Shown in pieces: positions 20,255-29,256 of a DNA stretch of 37,681 bases. The DNA lies in the IMG/VR virus record IMGVR_UViG_3300003891_000001, positions 1 to 37,681 of that record; one strand, written 5' to 3'. Under the pieces are notes generated by a model. The model made no database searches, was not told the origin of the DNA, and saw nothing but the letters and a program-made list of their open reading frames with translations. This DNA comes from a virus. Within the stretch, counting starts at the first letter, position 1; each line of letters starts with the position of its first letter. The position numbers and the translations under genes are program-made.

Positions 20255-21841
20255 GTGACAACTACGTTGGGCTTTAAGGATTTGATTGATTTACCGCAAT
20301 GGAGAACGTTGGCAAATTCTATTACAGCAACGGCTGCTGGTTCTTGTATTTGTGATGATGATAGACACGATGTATCAAGAGACCCATATTTATATCTTTT
20401 AATCAATGCAACCACTTTTCAAAGATACAATACCAGAAACGATGAATGGCAAACTCTGACTTCTCCAGCGTTGGCAGGGACTTTCGGTGCAGGTGCAGGG
20501 TCAGTTTTTGTTCCTTCGGCAGGGCCTTCTGGGACTTTAGCAGCAGGATCAACTACTACATCTGTAGTTCTTTCAACTGCTTTGCCAGCAGCAGTAGGTG
20601 TAAATCAACTCGCTAATAGAGGAGATGGCGTAGGATATAAGATAAGGATAATTGGCAATGCCACAGGTTCATCTGGAAAGACAGAAGAAAAATACATTAT
20701 TGGAAACACTGGTGGGACTACTCCCACAATCTACCTTGATAGTGCATTAAGTTTTACTCCTATTGCTGGAGACAGGTATGAGATACTGGCTGGTAGGGTA
20801 ATGCTGATGTCTGCTGGGACATTGGCGGCTGGTATTGTCAAGGGCTATGATGTTGCCACAAACTCTTTTGTTACCGTAACTCAAACTAACCTTCCTGCGA
20901 CGATTGGAACAGACTCAGAATTTATCGCTCTCGATGAACAATATGTACCTAATACCAGAAATCCAGGTGAAGGGTTCTTTGGCAATCTTGTTGCAACCGC
21001 CAGTTCTTCAACCTCTATTACGGGACAGGCAACTGGTGGAGACGCTGGGGTTTTGGCTAATGAATATAGAAATTTTCAAATTAGAATTGTTCAAGATACA
21101 ACAACCCCAACCGCTGTAGGGCAGCGAAGGATTATTTCCTCTCATACTGCAGGCCCTTCTGCGGTTTATACTCTTTCATCTGCCTGGACAGTAACTCCTT
21201 CTGCCAATGCTACATTTGTAATCGAAAATAATAACGATGTCATTTTATCAACTTCTGCTTCGACTACGATGTATTCTTATCGAATGGGTGGGTTTACCGC
21301 TGACGGCACTTGGTCTTATTCGGGAACAGTAGGGACAAATGGAGCACTGGCTTATGCTGCAAGACCTGGTGCTTCAGGTGCTGGAACTTGTGCTATACCT
21401 TCTTATGGCTTAACTCTGGATACTGCCAAGAATGCAAGATATAGTTATATTTATTGGTTCAGAGGTGGAGCAACAAATACCCTCGATTTACTTGATATTG
21501 CAGGAGCAGCAGGAACTGGAGCATGGACAGGAGCGATTGTCTATGGTGGTCAGACAGGAGCAACTACATTTACCACGGGCACATCATCCTGTTATGATGC
21601 TGCAACTAATTCAGGAAAGTATGGGTATATAAGTGTGAATGGGACTCAAAGGTTTGCAAGATTTGATGTGTTGAATAGAGTGCTTGAACCCTGGTGCTAT
21701 TTACCTTATGCACAGTCAACTGCGGTTGTAGGAGAAAAGGTAGCAACAGGATTGTTTATTGATGGAACGACAAAATTGACATTCTTGTATGCAATCCAAA
21801 ATAGTGGCTCTGTATTCTGGAACTGTGCAATACAGAGATAA
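20255..21841 (+). CDS. Large structural protein, tail fibre/appendage candidate, 528 aa
   Basis: GTG 20255 has AAGGAGT 8 bases upstream. The protein is Gly/Ala/Thr/Ser-rich and beta-dominated. It has repeated segments such as AGPSGTLAAGSTTTSVVLSTALPAA and ATASSSTSITGQATGGDAG, and later TSS(C)YDAATNSGKYGYI. This composition is typical of head fibres, tail fibres or surface appendages. It does not match a known depolymerase on sight. Confidence 0.6.
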   Translation: MTTTLGFKDLIDLPQWRTLANSITATAAGSCICDDDRHDVSRDPYLYLLINATTFQRYNTRNDEWQTLTSPALAGTFGAGAGSVFVPSAGPSGTLAAGSTTTSVVLSTALPAAVGVNQLANRGDGVGYKIRIIGNATGSSGKTEEKYIIGNTGGTTPTIYLDSALSFTPIAGDRYEILAGRVMLMSAGTLAAGIVKGYDVATNSFVTVTQTNLPATIGTDSEFIALDEQYVPNTRNPGEGFFGNLVATASSSTSITGQATGGDAGVLANEYRNFQIRIVQDTTTPTAVGQRRIISSHTAGPSAVYTLSSAWTVTPSANATFVIENNNDVILSTSASTTMYSYRMGGFTADGTWSYSGTVGTNGALAYAARPGASGAGTCAIPSYGLTLDTAKNARYSYIYWFRGGATNTLDLLDIAGAAGTGAWTGAIVYGGQTGATTFTTGTSSCYDAATNSGKYGYISVNGTQRFARFDVLNRVLEPWCYLPYAQSTAVVGEKVATGLFIDGTTKLTFLYAIQNSGSVFWNCAIQR

Positions 21842-21855
21842 GGATGGTGAGAATC

Positions 21856-22038
21856 ATGGATTTAGGTCAACTCATTCAGATTATGGAGAATAGAATTTCA
21901 ACTCTGCAACGAATTTTAACAGAAGCCTATTCGGCAGGAGATATTGACCGTTATAGCCAAATTGATGGTGAATTGAAAGAAACTCAATTAACATTAGAGA
22001 AACTTAAATCTATTACCAAAATGGAGACAAATTTATGA
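21856..22038 (+). CDS. Small coiled-coil protein, 60 aa
   Basis: ATG 21856 preferred (AAGGA and GGTGAG upstream); an ATG at 21844 is too close to the site. Helical with heptads (LIQIMENRISTLQRILTEAYSAG, LKETQLTLEKLKS). Stop overlaps next ATG. Probable structural adaptor or chaperone for the fibre. Confidence 0.55.
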   Translation: MDLGQLIQIMENRISTLQRILTEAYSAGDIDRYSQIDGELKETQLTLEKLKSITKMETNL

Positions 22039-22394
22039 ACATCAACACGCTTATCGAATCCCTTGAAAATAAATTAACTGCCCTTGAAGCAAAAAAGAAA
22101 GTTGCAGTAGAAAAAGGCAAACCCGAACTTCTTTTTACCTTCGACCAGGAACATATCGAGACTGCAACAACACTTAATCTCATAAAAAAGGCAGTAGAAG
22201 AAATCAAAGTCTACCAGGCAAAAGAAGTAAAAGAAAAACTCAAATTATATCTTCTTGAGAATCTCCCCAATCTGGCTTTCTATTTTAAACAGGAAAGTAT
22301 CAACAAAGTAGTAAGCGATGCTTTAGAGCAGGCGTTTAATAAATTAACCGAAGAAGATTTTTTAAACAAGGTTGTAAATTTAGTAGAAAAATGA
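22035..22394 (+). CDS. Helical protein, 119 aa
   Basis: Starts in an ATGA overlap. Coiled-coil-prone (LIESLENKLTALEAKKKVAVEKG), followed by more helices. It resembles the 21856 product in style and may be a paralogous fibre chaperone. No family recognised. Confidence 0.55.
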   Translation: MNINTLIESLENKLTALEAKKKVAVEKGKPELLFTFDQEHIETATTLNLIKKAVEEIKVYQAKEVKEKLKLYLLENLPNLAFYFKQESINKVVSDALEQAFNKLTEEDFLNKVVNLVEK

Positions 22395-22407
22395 ATGGAG
22401 GTATTTT

Positions 22408-22722
22408 ATGGAGCAAATAGTAATAAGGGCTTATCAAGCGTTTGATTATGAGAGTGTTACAGTGAGTAGCACAGCGGTTGGGTTGACGGCAAGTAAGTTT
22501 AATTCTTATGCGGCTTATGAGATAAAGGCTTTTATGACGCTTGAGAGTGCTCAAATCAGGTGGAGAATAGATGGGACGAATCCAACCTCAACTGAAGGGC
22601 ATTTGCTTGAGGCGGGTCAAAATTTAACTATTGAAGGTTATAAAAATTTGAGTCAATTTAAGGCTATTAGAACTGGGACTACAGATGGGGTTCTTAAGGT
22701 GACTTATTTGATTGCAAGATAG
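22408..22722 (+). CDS. Putative virion protein, 104 aa
   Basis: GGAGG upstream of ATG 22408. Beta-rich, with IRWRIDGTNPTSTEGHLLEAGQNLTIEG, a pattern seen in small phage head or tail decoration proteins (Ig-like or spike subunit). Family not certain. Confidence 0.6.
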   Translation: MEQIVIRAYQAFDYESVTVSSTAVGLTASKFNSYAAYEIKAFMTLESAQIRWRIDGTNPTSTEGHLLEAGQNLTIEGYKNLSQFKAIRTGTTDGVLKVTYLIAR

Positions 22723-22724
22723 AG

Positions 22725-22904
22725 ATGGAACAAGAATTATTTAACAAACTTACTGAGGAGGAAAAGTTGCGATACAACAACCTATCTCTCCAACTCGAAA
22801 ATTGCCAACTCCGACTCTTCATTGCCCAGCATAACTTTGAAGAGTTTGTGAGTCAGATGAAAACTAAGTATAGTGAGGTGAAGAAAAATGGGGATGATAA
22901 ATGA
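22725..22904 (+). CDS. Small coiled-coil protein, 59 aa
   Basis: ATG 22725 begins two bases after the preceding stop. Highly helical (LFNKLTEEEKLRYNNLSLQLENCQLRLFIAQHNF). Ends 17 bases inside the next gene, so it is coupled with the receptor-binding candidate and may be its chaperone or oligomerisation partner. Confidence 0.6.
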   Translation: MEQELFNKLTEEEKLRYNNLSLQLENCQLRLFIAQHNFEEFVSQMKTKYSEVKKNGDDK

Positions 22905-24024
22905 CTATATGCTTATTGGAGCGTTACCTTGGCCGTTAGTGGTTAAAGACGGCAGCGTCGGCATAAATACAGTTCCAGAAACAGATTTTGTTGATTTTCC
23001 AGGCAAGGTTAAATTGCATATTCATACTGGAGACTATAACGGTGGCATTAAGATTACTGCAGGTTCTGGAAAATTCGCTGGTATATGGTTGGCTCATAAC
23101 AACGCTAACCACGAAATGTGGGAAATGGCGTCTAGTTATAATACTTACTGGGGAAATTATTTTACTCTCTGTGACCATACGGCTGGAGTTGGTATAAACA
23201 ATGATAGGTTTATTCTGGTGGGGGCGGGAGCGACTTCAGGTCCTTATACCGAAGGAACGATGGTTTGGAAAGCGGATAGGGTAATTGATACTTGGAACAA
23301 ACCACAATTCCAAATCTTAGGTGAAACAAATGATTTACAGAAGTTGGTTATCGGCTACGATACAACTAATGATAGAGGAGTTATTCAGGCTGGACATGGT
23401 GGAGTGGGATATACGGGGTTATTATTAAATCCATTCGGTGGCAACGTTGGTATCGGGACGACGAGTCCAGGTGGCTCATCCACAGCAGGAGAAAAAGTTC
23501 TCTCCATCGCTAACGGTACAGAACCTGTCGGTGGGGTTACTGGTCAAGTAAGTTTATTTAGCAAAGATGTTACAGGTTCAGCAGAACTTTTCGCTATGGA
23601 CGCAGCAGGCAACAAAACTCAGTTATCTTCCCACCCCACTGACTTTCTTGACACTCTCCCTGTCGAAGACCATCCATTCCCTTGGGCTTATCGAGCTGAG
23701 AACGAATACTTGGGTAAGCGAATCAATGTTGACCTCGCTGGATTGGTTGCGGCGGTTGAGAAACTTACAGGTAAGAAGTTTATGTTCATTGAAGACATCG
23801 AGAGACGAGATTGGGACGCTGATCAGGAAATTCAGAGACTTGCACGAGAGGAAGAAAGACAACGAGCCTTTGCACAAATCGCAGACCTTGAACAGAAGAT
23901 TGCACTTGAAGAAGACGAGGAGAAGAAAGCCGACTTAATCAAACAAAAAGATGCAATCGTCATTCCCGAATCTTATGTCAAGAAACCAATGCCAAAGTGG
24001 ATGGCGGATAGGGTAACGAGTTAA
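22888..24024 (+). CDS. Receptor-binding tail fibre candidate with C-terminal coiled coil
   Basis: 378 aa. The repeat-like NPFGGNVGIGTTSPG and the Gly-rich beta N-terminal two thirds are typical of phage tail fibre proteins. GIGTTSP is a common fibre motif. The last ~80 residues are a charged coiled coil (EIQRLAREEERQRAFAQIADLEQ), close to chaperone-type tails (S74-like) but without a visible self-cleavage serine. It probably meets the host surface. GAGGTG precedes ATG 22888. Confidence 0.6.
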   Translation: MGMINDYMLIGALPWPLVVKDGSVGINTVPETDFVDFPGKVKLHIHTGDYNGGIKITAGSGKFAGIWLAHNNANHEMWEMASSYNTYWGNYFTLCDHTAGVGINNDRFILVGAGATSGPYTEGTMVWKADRVIDTWNKPQFQILGETNDLQKLVIGYDTTNDRGVIQAGHGGVGYTGLLLNPFGGNVGIGTTSPGGSSTAGEKVLSIANGTEPVGGVTGQVSLFSKDVTGSAELFAMDAAGNKTQLSSHPTDFLDTLPVEDHPFPWAYRAENEYLGKRINVDLAGLVAAVEKLTGKKFMFIEDIERRDWDADQEIQRLAREEERQRAFAQIADLEQKIALEEDEEKKADLIKQKDAIVIPESYVKKPMPKWMADRVTS

Positions 24025-24026
24025 CT

Positions 24027-24290
24027 ATGTTTTATATTCTTTCAATATTGCTGACTATCTTTAATTGGGGAGACTATTTTCTAACCCAAAGGTTGTTGTC
24101 TTGTGGCTATCAGGAGTTAAACCCAATTCTAAAAAAGTTAAGTATGTTTTGGGCTAAGTTGATTATAAATGTTGCTTTAGTTATTATAACCTACCTAACC
24201 CACTGGCTTGTTCTTGTCGTTCCGACACTTGCCTTACTTTCGGCTTGTGTTTGGAATGGAAGATTATTATACAAATATTGTAAGAGGTAA
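24027..24290 (+). CDS. Small membrane protein, DUF5658-like, 87 aa
   Basis: Hydrophobic helices at about residues 1-15, 41-58 and 61-78. The segment NWGDYFLTQRLLSCGYQELNPIL resembles the DUF5658 family signature (aDxxLTxxxxxxGxxELNP). Function of that family is unknown. Sits between fibre genes, no clear lysis link. Confidence 0.55.
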   Translation: MFYILSILLTIFNWGDYFLTQRLLSCGYQELNPILKKLSMFWAKLIINVALVIITYLTHWLVLVVPTLALLSACVWNGRLLYKYCKR

Positions 24291-24292
24291 AA

Positions 24293-24628
24293 ATGGTTTT
24301 TATTATCAAAGACTACAAGAAAAAACAGATTAATCAAAAGTTTATTGATGAAGTTGGAGATAGAATTGGTAGTGTGAAAAAGCACTATGACGATATTGTC
24401 AAAGAATCAAGAAAGCAAAAGAAAGAATTAGAAGAAAGGTTAAGAGAAAGTGGTCTTCATGGAGTTAAGAGTTTTGAGATTAGAAATTTTGAAGAGTTTG
24501 CAAATATTGAGAAAACAATGAGTATGATTCGGGATTATAAAGAAGTTTCACAATCAACAAAAGATTTACTTAAAAAAATTGAGCCACTTCGAGCTATTGA
24601 TGAAAAGGGTAACATAAAGAAGGTGTGA
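24293..24628 (+). CDS. Charged coiled-coil protein, 111 aa
   Basis: ATG 24293 with AAGAGG upstream. Almost wholly charged helix (KKHYDDIVKESRKQKKELEERLRES). No motif recognised. Probably structural or chaperone for the neighbouring appendage genes. Confidence 0.55.
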   Translation: MVFIIKDYKKKQINQKFIDEVGDRIGSVKKHYDDIVKESRKQKKELEERLRESGLHGVKSFEIRNFEEFANIEKTMSMIRDYKEVSQSTKDLLKKIEPLRAIDEKGNIKKV

Positions 24629-24629
24629 T

Positions 24630-25496
24630 ATGTCATTACCATATACTTTCTCAACACTCAATCTTACTACATATCCTAAAGATGCTCAAGGAAATTATAT
24701 CTTACCTGCTTCTGCTTTGGATGATAATTTTACTTATGTTTTGAATCGTATTTGGGTAAATACAACCGCACCTACAGATACAGATAAGTATCCATTCTGG
24801 TTAGATACTTCTACAAGTCCAAATTTATTTAAATTATGGAATGGTAGTCAATGGGTTACTTTTCAGAGTGCTGGTCAGACTGTAAGAAAGAATTCAGGAA
24901 CGAATGTTGGAACTCGGAAAAGATTCAATTTTATTGAAGGAACTGGAATTACCTTAACCATTTCAGATGATGCCACAGATGATGAGATTGATTTAACGAT
25001 AGGAAGTTCAGGGGGAACGAGAAAAATAGACTTCCCTGCCTCTTGTTTTGAAACAAGAGTTGCTACAGGATGGGCAGAATTTGTTCAGGTTCAGGGAACA
25101 AACTTTGATTGGGGCGAGTTAAGGTTTGATCCCTCGACAGATGAAAAAGCAATATCCCCCCCATTCAGGCTTACAGGATGGGGTGGTGGGAATATAAGTG
25201 TGAGGATTGGATTTAAGGCTAATGCTACAAGCGGGGATGTGATGTGGATAGTATCGTTTCTCGGAAGAGATACAACAACTCCAGAAGCCTGGGATGCGGC
25301 TTTTACTGACCACGCCTTAAGTGCAGTAACTGTTCCCTCAACCGCTGAATATTTAAAAGAAGCAGTATGGACAGGGACTCCATCAGAATTGGCAAATAAT
25401 GACGCAGTTATTATGAAAATTACAAGAGACGCTGATAATGCAGGAGATACATTAACAGTTGATGCAAAACTTCTTTATGTTCAAATAGAATATTAA
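24630..25496 (+). CDS. Putative tail/appendage structural protein, 288 aa
   Basis: Helical N-terminus, then WVNTTAPTDTDKYPFWLDTSTSPNLFKLWNGSQWVTF, a segment recurring in phage neck and fibre proteins. The C-terminal half is a beta-sandwich-like region with Trp and Gly-rich turns. Length and composition fit a fibre or baseplate-like protein. AAGGTG upstream. Confidence 0.6.
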   Translation: MSLPYTFSTLNLTTYPKDAQGNYILPASALDDNFTYVLNRIWVNTTAPTDTDKYPFWLDTSTSPNLFKLWNGSQWVTFQSAGQTVRKNSGTNVGTRKRFNFIEGTGITLTISDDATDDEIDLTIGSSGGTRKIDFPASCFETRVATGWAEFVQVQGTNFDWGELRFDPSTDEKAISPPFRLTGWGGGNISVRIGFKANATSGDVMWIVSFLGRDTTTPEAWDAAFTDHALSAVTVPSTAEYLKEAVWTGTPSELANNDAVIMKITRDADNAGDTLTVDAKLLYVQIEY

Positions 25497-25507
25497 GGAG
25501 AGAATGT

Positions 25508-25750
25508 ATGGATTTTTCTAAGTATTCTAATTATAAAATAAAAAATATGGTTAAGGTTGATAAAACTAAAACCAAACCAGAGATTACTTTAAGTCTTTAC
25601 AATAGGGATACTGGAGAATTGGAAACATCGGAAGTTTTTGAAATAGATATTAAAGATTTGCAACAGACTTTGGTTAATCTTCAAGTGGAGAAAATGAAAT
25701 TAGAAAATCAGATAAATCAAATTAATGAATTAATAAAAGATTTAAGTTAA
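25508..25750 (+). CDS. Small protein with C-terminal coiled coil, 80 aa
   Basis: AAGGAGAG upstream of ATG 25508. N-terminal beta, C-terminal heptads (LQQTLVNLQVEKMKLENQINQINELIKDL). No family recognised. Probably virion-associated. Confidence 0.55.
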   Translation: MDFSKYSNYKIKNMVKVDKTKTKPEITLSLYNRDTGELETSEVFEIDIKDLQQTLVNLQVEKMKLENQINQINELIKDLS

Positions 25751-25768
25751 TATGGAGGTCGAATATTA

Positions 25769-26230
25769 ATGGCAATTATGCTTTTTGGGAAAACTCCCGC
25801 TGATTTGGATACTTATGGCGGTGGGGATACAACGACAATTTTAGGACCTTCAATTAGTGCTTATCAAGCCCCGGGTCGAGGAATAATGAAAAGTTGGTCT
25901 ATGTATAGTGCCAGTGCAGGACCTTATAATGTGAAAGTAAAAGTTTTCAGGGATGACGGGACAAATTATGTCTTTATAGGAGAAGGTCCTGTGCAATCTG
26001 TATCTGGAGGTCTTAACGCCGATTTACCTTGCTGGATTCCAGTGGAAAAAGGCGATTTAATTGCGATTTATATTAGTGGGACTTATAATATTGAGATGAC
26101 TTCTGAGACTGGAGGTAGAGCAACATATTCGGGAGATGTAACCAGCACATTGCCTAAAAGTTCGTGGACTCTCAGTGATTATTCTCTTGCTCTACAAGGT
26201 AAGATTTTTACAAGAGTAAGACCGTTATAG
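25769..26230 (+). CDS. Putative appendage protein, jelly-roll-like, 153 aa
   Basis: TATGGAGG before ATG 25769. Beta-dominated, Gly-rich, with AGPYNVKVKVFRDDGTNYVFIGEGP and GDLIAIYISGTYNIEM, as seen in carbohydrate-binding or fibre-tip domains. Last gene before the portal. Role inferred from composition. Confidence 0.5.
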   Translation: MAIMLFGKTPADLDTYGGGDTTTILGPSISAYQAPGRGIMKSWSMYSASAGPYNVKVKVFRDDGTNYVFIGEGPVQSVSGGLNADLPCWIPVEKGDLIAIYISGTYNIEMTSETGGRATYSGDVTSTLPKSSWTLSDYSLALQGKIFTRVRPL

Positions 26231-26239
26231 AAGATTAAG

Positions 26240-27802
26240 ATGGCTAAAAGACAAAAAGAAGAAGTAAAACAAATTTCATATTCAGACCAGGAATTAAGAC
26301 AAATTAAAGATGACTGTCTTTCTGGGCTTGAAGAAAGAAGAAAAATCTATGATACCTATGGTGAAAAGGTTTTAAGAAATAATCTTAAAAATCCCCTCTT
26401 TAAACACCTCGAAGACATTGTCTCTTTAATTTACTTTCCAGATAATATTATCTTCGATACAGTGATTCAATTAGATAAAGAAAAAATTACAAAAGATATG
26501 ATTGAAAAATTTGGTAAATTAAAAACTGAAATTTATGAGGATTTTATTAATGAAGCTCTTGATATTCAACTCTATGATATTTTCTTCTGGGGATTAGTTT
26601 ATGGTGCTTATTTCGTTAAATTTTTTATCAATTCAGATAATGAAATAAGAATTAAAAAAGTTTCTCCCTATGATATTTGTGTTCTTTATGAAGATTATTT
26701 AGATTTAGATAAAAATCAAATTATCCTTCACGTTACAAGAATTCCAAAACATATAGCCGTAAAAAGATATGGTGAAGATTTACTGGTAGAGATGAAAGAA
26801 GTTTCTGCACCTGTAAGACCTGAATCAAGATTTATTGCTCTGGTTTATTCTCAAACAAAGGGACAAGTTCCTACACAAGAAGATATGTGGGCACTTGAAA
26901 GAGATATGCCACCAACTCCGAAGCAAGTAGGAAAATATGTAGAACTTTATGAAATGTGGTTATGGGATGATTCGATTAAAGATTATTTGATGACTCAATT
27001 CATTGGTAATAAGATAATAAAGTCTAAAAACCCATTCATACCAAAAGTCCATCCTATTATCCACTGCGTTCCAAATCCAATTGAAGGATACTTTTTTGGA
27101 CTTTCAGAAATTCATTTTCTTTATCCAATACAAGATAAACTTAAGGGACAAATTGACAAAATTGAACATAATGAAAAAATGCTTTCAGAACCACCAATGA
27201 TTGTAAGTGGACTGACAGGTTCTATTGAAGCACAAGAAATCAGAAAAAAATTAGATACTCCTCGTGAAGTTATTGAAATTATTGATCCTACATCGAAAAT
27301 TGACTTTTATCTTCCTAAACTAACCCCAGAGATTCTTTATAATTCACTTCAATATTGGGAAACATCTTTTAAGGAATTAAGTGGTATAATGGGAATATTG
27401 GGGGGTAAACCACTTCCTAATGTTCGATCTGGTTCTTATGCTTCAATCCTTGCTCAATTTGCTTCTGCTCCTCTTAAAAAGAAGGCCTTAAGGGCTGAAT
27501 GTTTTATTGAAACAATGATGACGATGTTTGCTAATATTAAAACAAAAATACTTGAGAAGTATGCTACGATTTCTGGAGTTCCTTTTAGGGTTGATGTTTT
27601 TGCTCATACTTCATCTCCGATAGTTGCAACTTTCTATCAAGATATGTTATTAGAATTGGCAAAGGCAGATTTTATACCTGCGGAGGTTATTGTAGATATT
27701 TTACCTTTGCCTGAAAAGGATAAGATAAAGCAGTTTTTAAGGATTAGGGCTATGGAGTTGGGTTATGAGAAGGAAACCCAGAAAGGCAAGGAAGAGACCT
27801 AA
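26240..27802 (+). CDS. Portal protein
   Basis: 520 aa, length typical of short-tailed phage portals. It has a helical N-terminus, the crown/clip-like middle (PYDICVLYEDYLDLDKNQIILHVTRIPK; NPFIPKVHPIIHCVPNPIEGYFFGLSEIHFLYPIQDKLKGQ) and the helical stem SGSYASILAQFASAPLKKKALRAE. The run PxxGxxFGxSEI and the following QDxxN-like helix are standard portal features. It forms the DNA gate and binds the terminase. First of the head module. Confidence 0.85.
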   Translation: MAKRQKEEVKQISYSDQELRQIKDDCLSGLEERRKIYDTYGEKVLRNNLKNPLFKHLEDIVSLIYFPDNIIFDTVIQLDKEKITKDMIEKFGKLKTEIYEDFINEALDIQLYDIFFWGLVYGAYFVKFFINSDNEIRIKKVSPYDICVLYEDYLDLDKNQIILHVTRIPKHIAVKRYGEDLLVEMKEVSAPVRPESRFIALVYSQTKGQVPTQEDMWALERDMPPTPKQVGKYVELYEMWLWDDSIKDYLMTQFIGNKIIKSKNPFIPKVHPIIHCVPNPIEGYFFGLSEIHFLYPIQDKLKGQIDKIEHNEKMLSEPPMIVSGLTGSIEAQEIRKKLDTPREVIEIIDPTSKIDFYLPKLTPEILYNSLQYWETSFKELSGIMGILGGKPLPNVRSGSYASILAQFASAPLKKKALRAECFIETMMTMFANIKTKILEKYATISGVPFRVDVFAHTSSPIVATFYQDMLLELAKADFIPAEVIVDILPLPEKDKIKQFLRIRAMELGYEKETQKGKEET

Positions 27803-27857
27803 AAGGTTTAGAATATATTACAGGTATCATAGACCAAGAAGAGTAGAGAAACGCTAA
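27765..27857 (+). CDS. Arginine/lysine-rich micro-ORF, 30 aa
   Basis: ATG 27765 with GGAG and 7-base gap, inside the portal's end. The peptide is overwhelmingly basic (MRRKPRKARKRPKRFRIYYR...) and could bind DNA or RNA, like protamine-type core peptides. It may be expressed, but could also be a by-product of the repeat structure here. Confidence 0.45.
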   Translation: MRRKPRKARKRPKRFRIYYRYHRPRRVEKR

Positions 27858-27994
27858 CTAATTTCAGAGAAAGGAATATTAAATGCCAAGAAAGAAAAGA
27901 GTAGGCCGTAGGGCCAAACGAAGAGTCAAAAGAATTTAACTAATGGGATTAGTTAGTTGATTTCTCTACTCTTCGGTCTAATTAATTCCCATTA
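27831..27994 (+). repeat. Long inverted repeat with alternative hairpin around basic micro-ORF
   Basis: 27831-27862 pairs with 27948-27979: 5 bp (AGACC/GGTCT), a perfect 14 bp (27838-27851 with 27961-27974) and 9 bp (CTAACTAAT/ATTAGTTAG), about 28 bp in all. A second hairpin, 27942-27956 with 27978-27993 (core AATGGGA/TCCCATT), uses the same bases, so the two exclude each other. No U-run follows. The 27940-28023 gap has no gene. Confidence 0.65.
27883..27939 (+). CDS. Basic micro-ORF, 18 aa
   Basis: ATG 27883 with AAAGGA upstream; MPRKKRVGRRAKRRVKRI. It lies entirely inside the loop of the long inverted repeat 27831-27979, so its expression could be controlled by that fold. Confidence 0.4.
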   Translation: MPRKKRVGRRAKRRVKRI

Positions 27995-28023
27995 GGGAAA
28001 TTTAAAAAAGGAGGTAAAATAAA

Positions 28024-28332
28024 ATGGCTGAATTTGGAAGATTTGCAATATTTTCACCACGGTCAGTAAGTGGAGCTTACACAATGACGCTTGATGATAA
28101 TTGTATTCTACATACTGTGGGTGCAACAAACCAAGCAGTAACTTTACCAAAGGCTTCACAAGTCAAAGGTAAGGTAGTTTATATTCAGAAAGTTGATTCT
28201 GGAGCGGGCTATACAGTTGTAACTGCTGCTTCAGGAGATACAATTGATGGAGCTGCTTCTGTAAATATTACTGCACAATATGGTAAGAAAATGCTTTTAA
28301 GCAATGGTTCGACCTGGTCAACTATTGTATAA
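28024..28332 (+). CDS. Putative capsid-decoration or fibre protein, 102 aa
   Basis: GGAGG before ATG 28024. Beta-rich (TVTAASGDTIDGAASVNITAQYGKKMLLSNGSTWSTIV), the 'GDTIDGAAS' turn recurring in phage spike and decoration proteins. Located between portal and lysis genes, so a virion role is likely. Confidence 0.6.
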   Translation: MAEFGRFAIFSPRSVSGAYTMTLDDNCILHTVGATNQAVTLPKASQVKGKVVYIQKVDSGAGYTVVTAASGDTIDGAASVNITAQYGKKMLLSNGSTWSTIV

Positions 28333-28344
28333 AAGGAGGCCAAT

Positions 28345-28785
28345 ATGCCAGAGAGAGGTATCTTAGACCAATTAGGGGTTAATTTGCCTCCTCCACCTGT
28401 AGGTGGAATTGGAGGTCAGGCAGTAAAACCACCAATGGCTGAAATGAGTAAACCTGCTGAACTTGGAGGTATAGAAGCCCTTGCCGATACAATGGTTACA
28501 GGTGCTTTGATGTTACTTACTCAAGCGGTTTCTCTTTATGGGACTTCTGAAAAAGGTGATGGAGTAATCAGGGCTATAAGCACTTTGAAAAAGGTTATTC
28601 CTACAGAAAAGATGAAAGAAGCAGAAAGTAACATTATGGCACTTTTATCTTCTATTGGGAAACCAGGGACTATGGCAACTCCAGCACCAGCACCGACTCC
28701 AGAGACTTCACCAGCAGTAGCAGGAGCACCAGCACCGCCTACAGCTGGAGTGACTCCAGAGATACCAGCAGGTAGAACAATTTAA
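28345..28785 (+). CDS. Unknown virion-associated protein, 146 aa
   Basis: GGAGG before ATG. N-terminal Pro/Gly stretch, helical centre (ALADTMVTGALMLLTQAVSLYG), Pro/Ala-rich disordered C-terminus. No family recognised. Confidence 0.55.
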   Translation: MPERGILDQLGVNLPPPPVGGIGGQAVKPPMAEMSKPAELGGIEALADTMVTGALMLLTQAVSLYGTSEKGDGVIRAISTLKKVIPTEKMKEAESNIMALLSSIGKPGTMATPAPAPTPETSPAVAGAPAPPTAGVTPEIPAGRTI

Positions 28786-28799
28786 GGAGTTGAGATAAG

Positions 28800-29045
28800 A
28801 TGGCTGATGTTAAAGGTGATTGTCCTTCAAACTTACTTGAAACAATCAGAGCACAATATAATACATTGCGAAACGATTTAAATACTGTTATTACTCTTGT
28901 CAATGAGCTTAAGACTAAAATGAGTGCTCATACTCATACTGAAAATACAGCAGCGACATATACCCAGAATGCAACGACAGCGGCAGCTCCAACTATTACA
29001 TCGGCATCTGCTTCTCTTACTGCGGAGGCAGTTAATAGAACTTAG
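28800..29045 (+). CDS. Small virion-associated protein, 81 aa
   Basis: N-terminal coiled coil (LLETIRAQYNTLRNDLNTVITLVNELKTKM), then SAHTHTE, a motif common in phage fibre or tail-associated proteins, then Thr/Ala-rich tail. No specific function assigned. Confidence 0.55.
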   Translation: MADVKGDCPSNLLETIRAQYNTLRNDLNTVITLVNELKTKMSAHTHTENTAATYTQNATTAAAPTITSASASLTAEAVNRT

Positions 29046-29060
29046 TTCTGGAGGCTTGCG

Positions 29061-29255
29061 ATGGATTATAGTTTCGTTGGTGGTGTTGCAGTAGCTGTTG
29101 CGGGTATTGTTTTAGGTAACCTTCTTTTAAATGGGATTAAGGGAAACAAAAAAGCTTCTGAAGAAGCATTCAAACTTTTCGTTGAAGAAACAAGAGCAAA
29201 TTTTAGATTACTCAACGAAAGACTTGAACATATTGAGAATGCAATAAGGAGGTAG
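29061..29255 (+). CDS. Single-pass membrane protein, 64 aa
   Basis: ATG 29061 (GGAGG upstream). Hydrophobic segment ~residues 5-24, then a charged helix. Resembles i-spanin or holin-associated proteins; located before the lysis genes but separated by the HNH gene. Not certain. Confidence 0.5.
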   Translation: MDYSFVGGVAVAVAGIVLGNLLLNGIKGNKKASEEAFKLFVEETRANFRLLNERLEHIENAIRR

Positions 29256-29256
29256 T

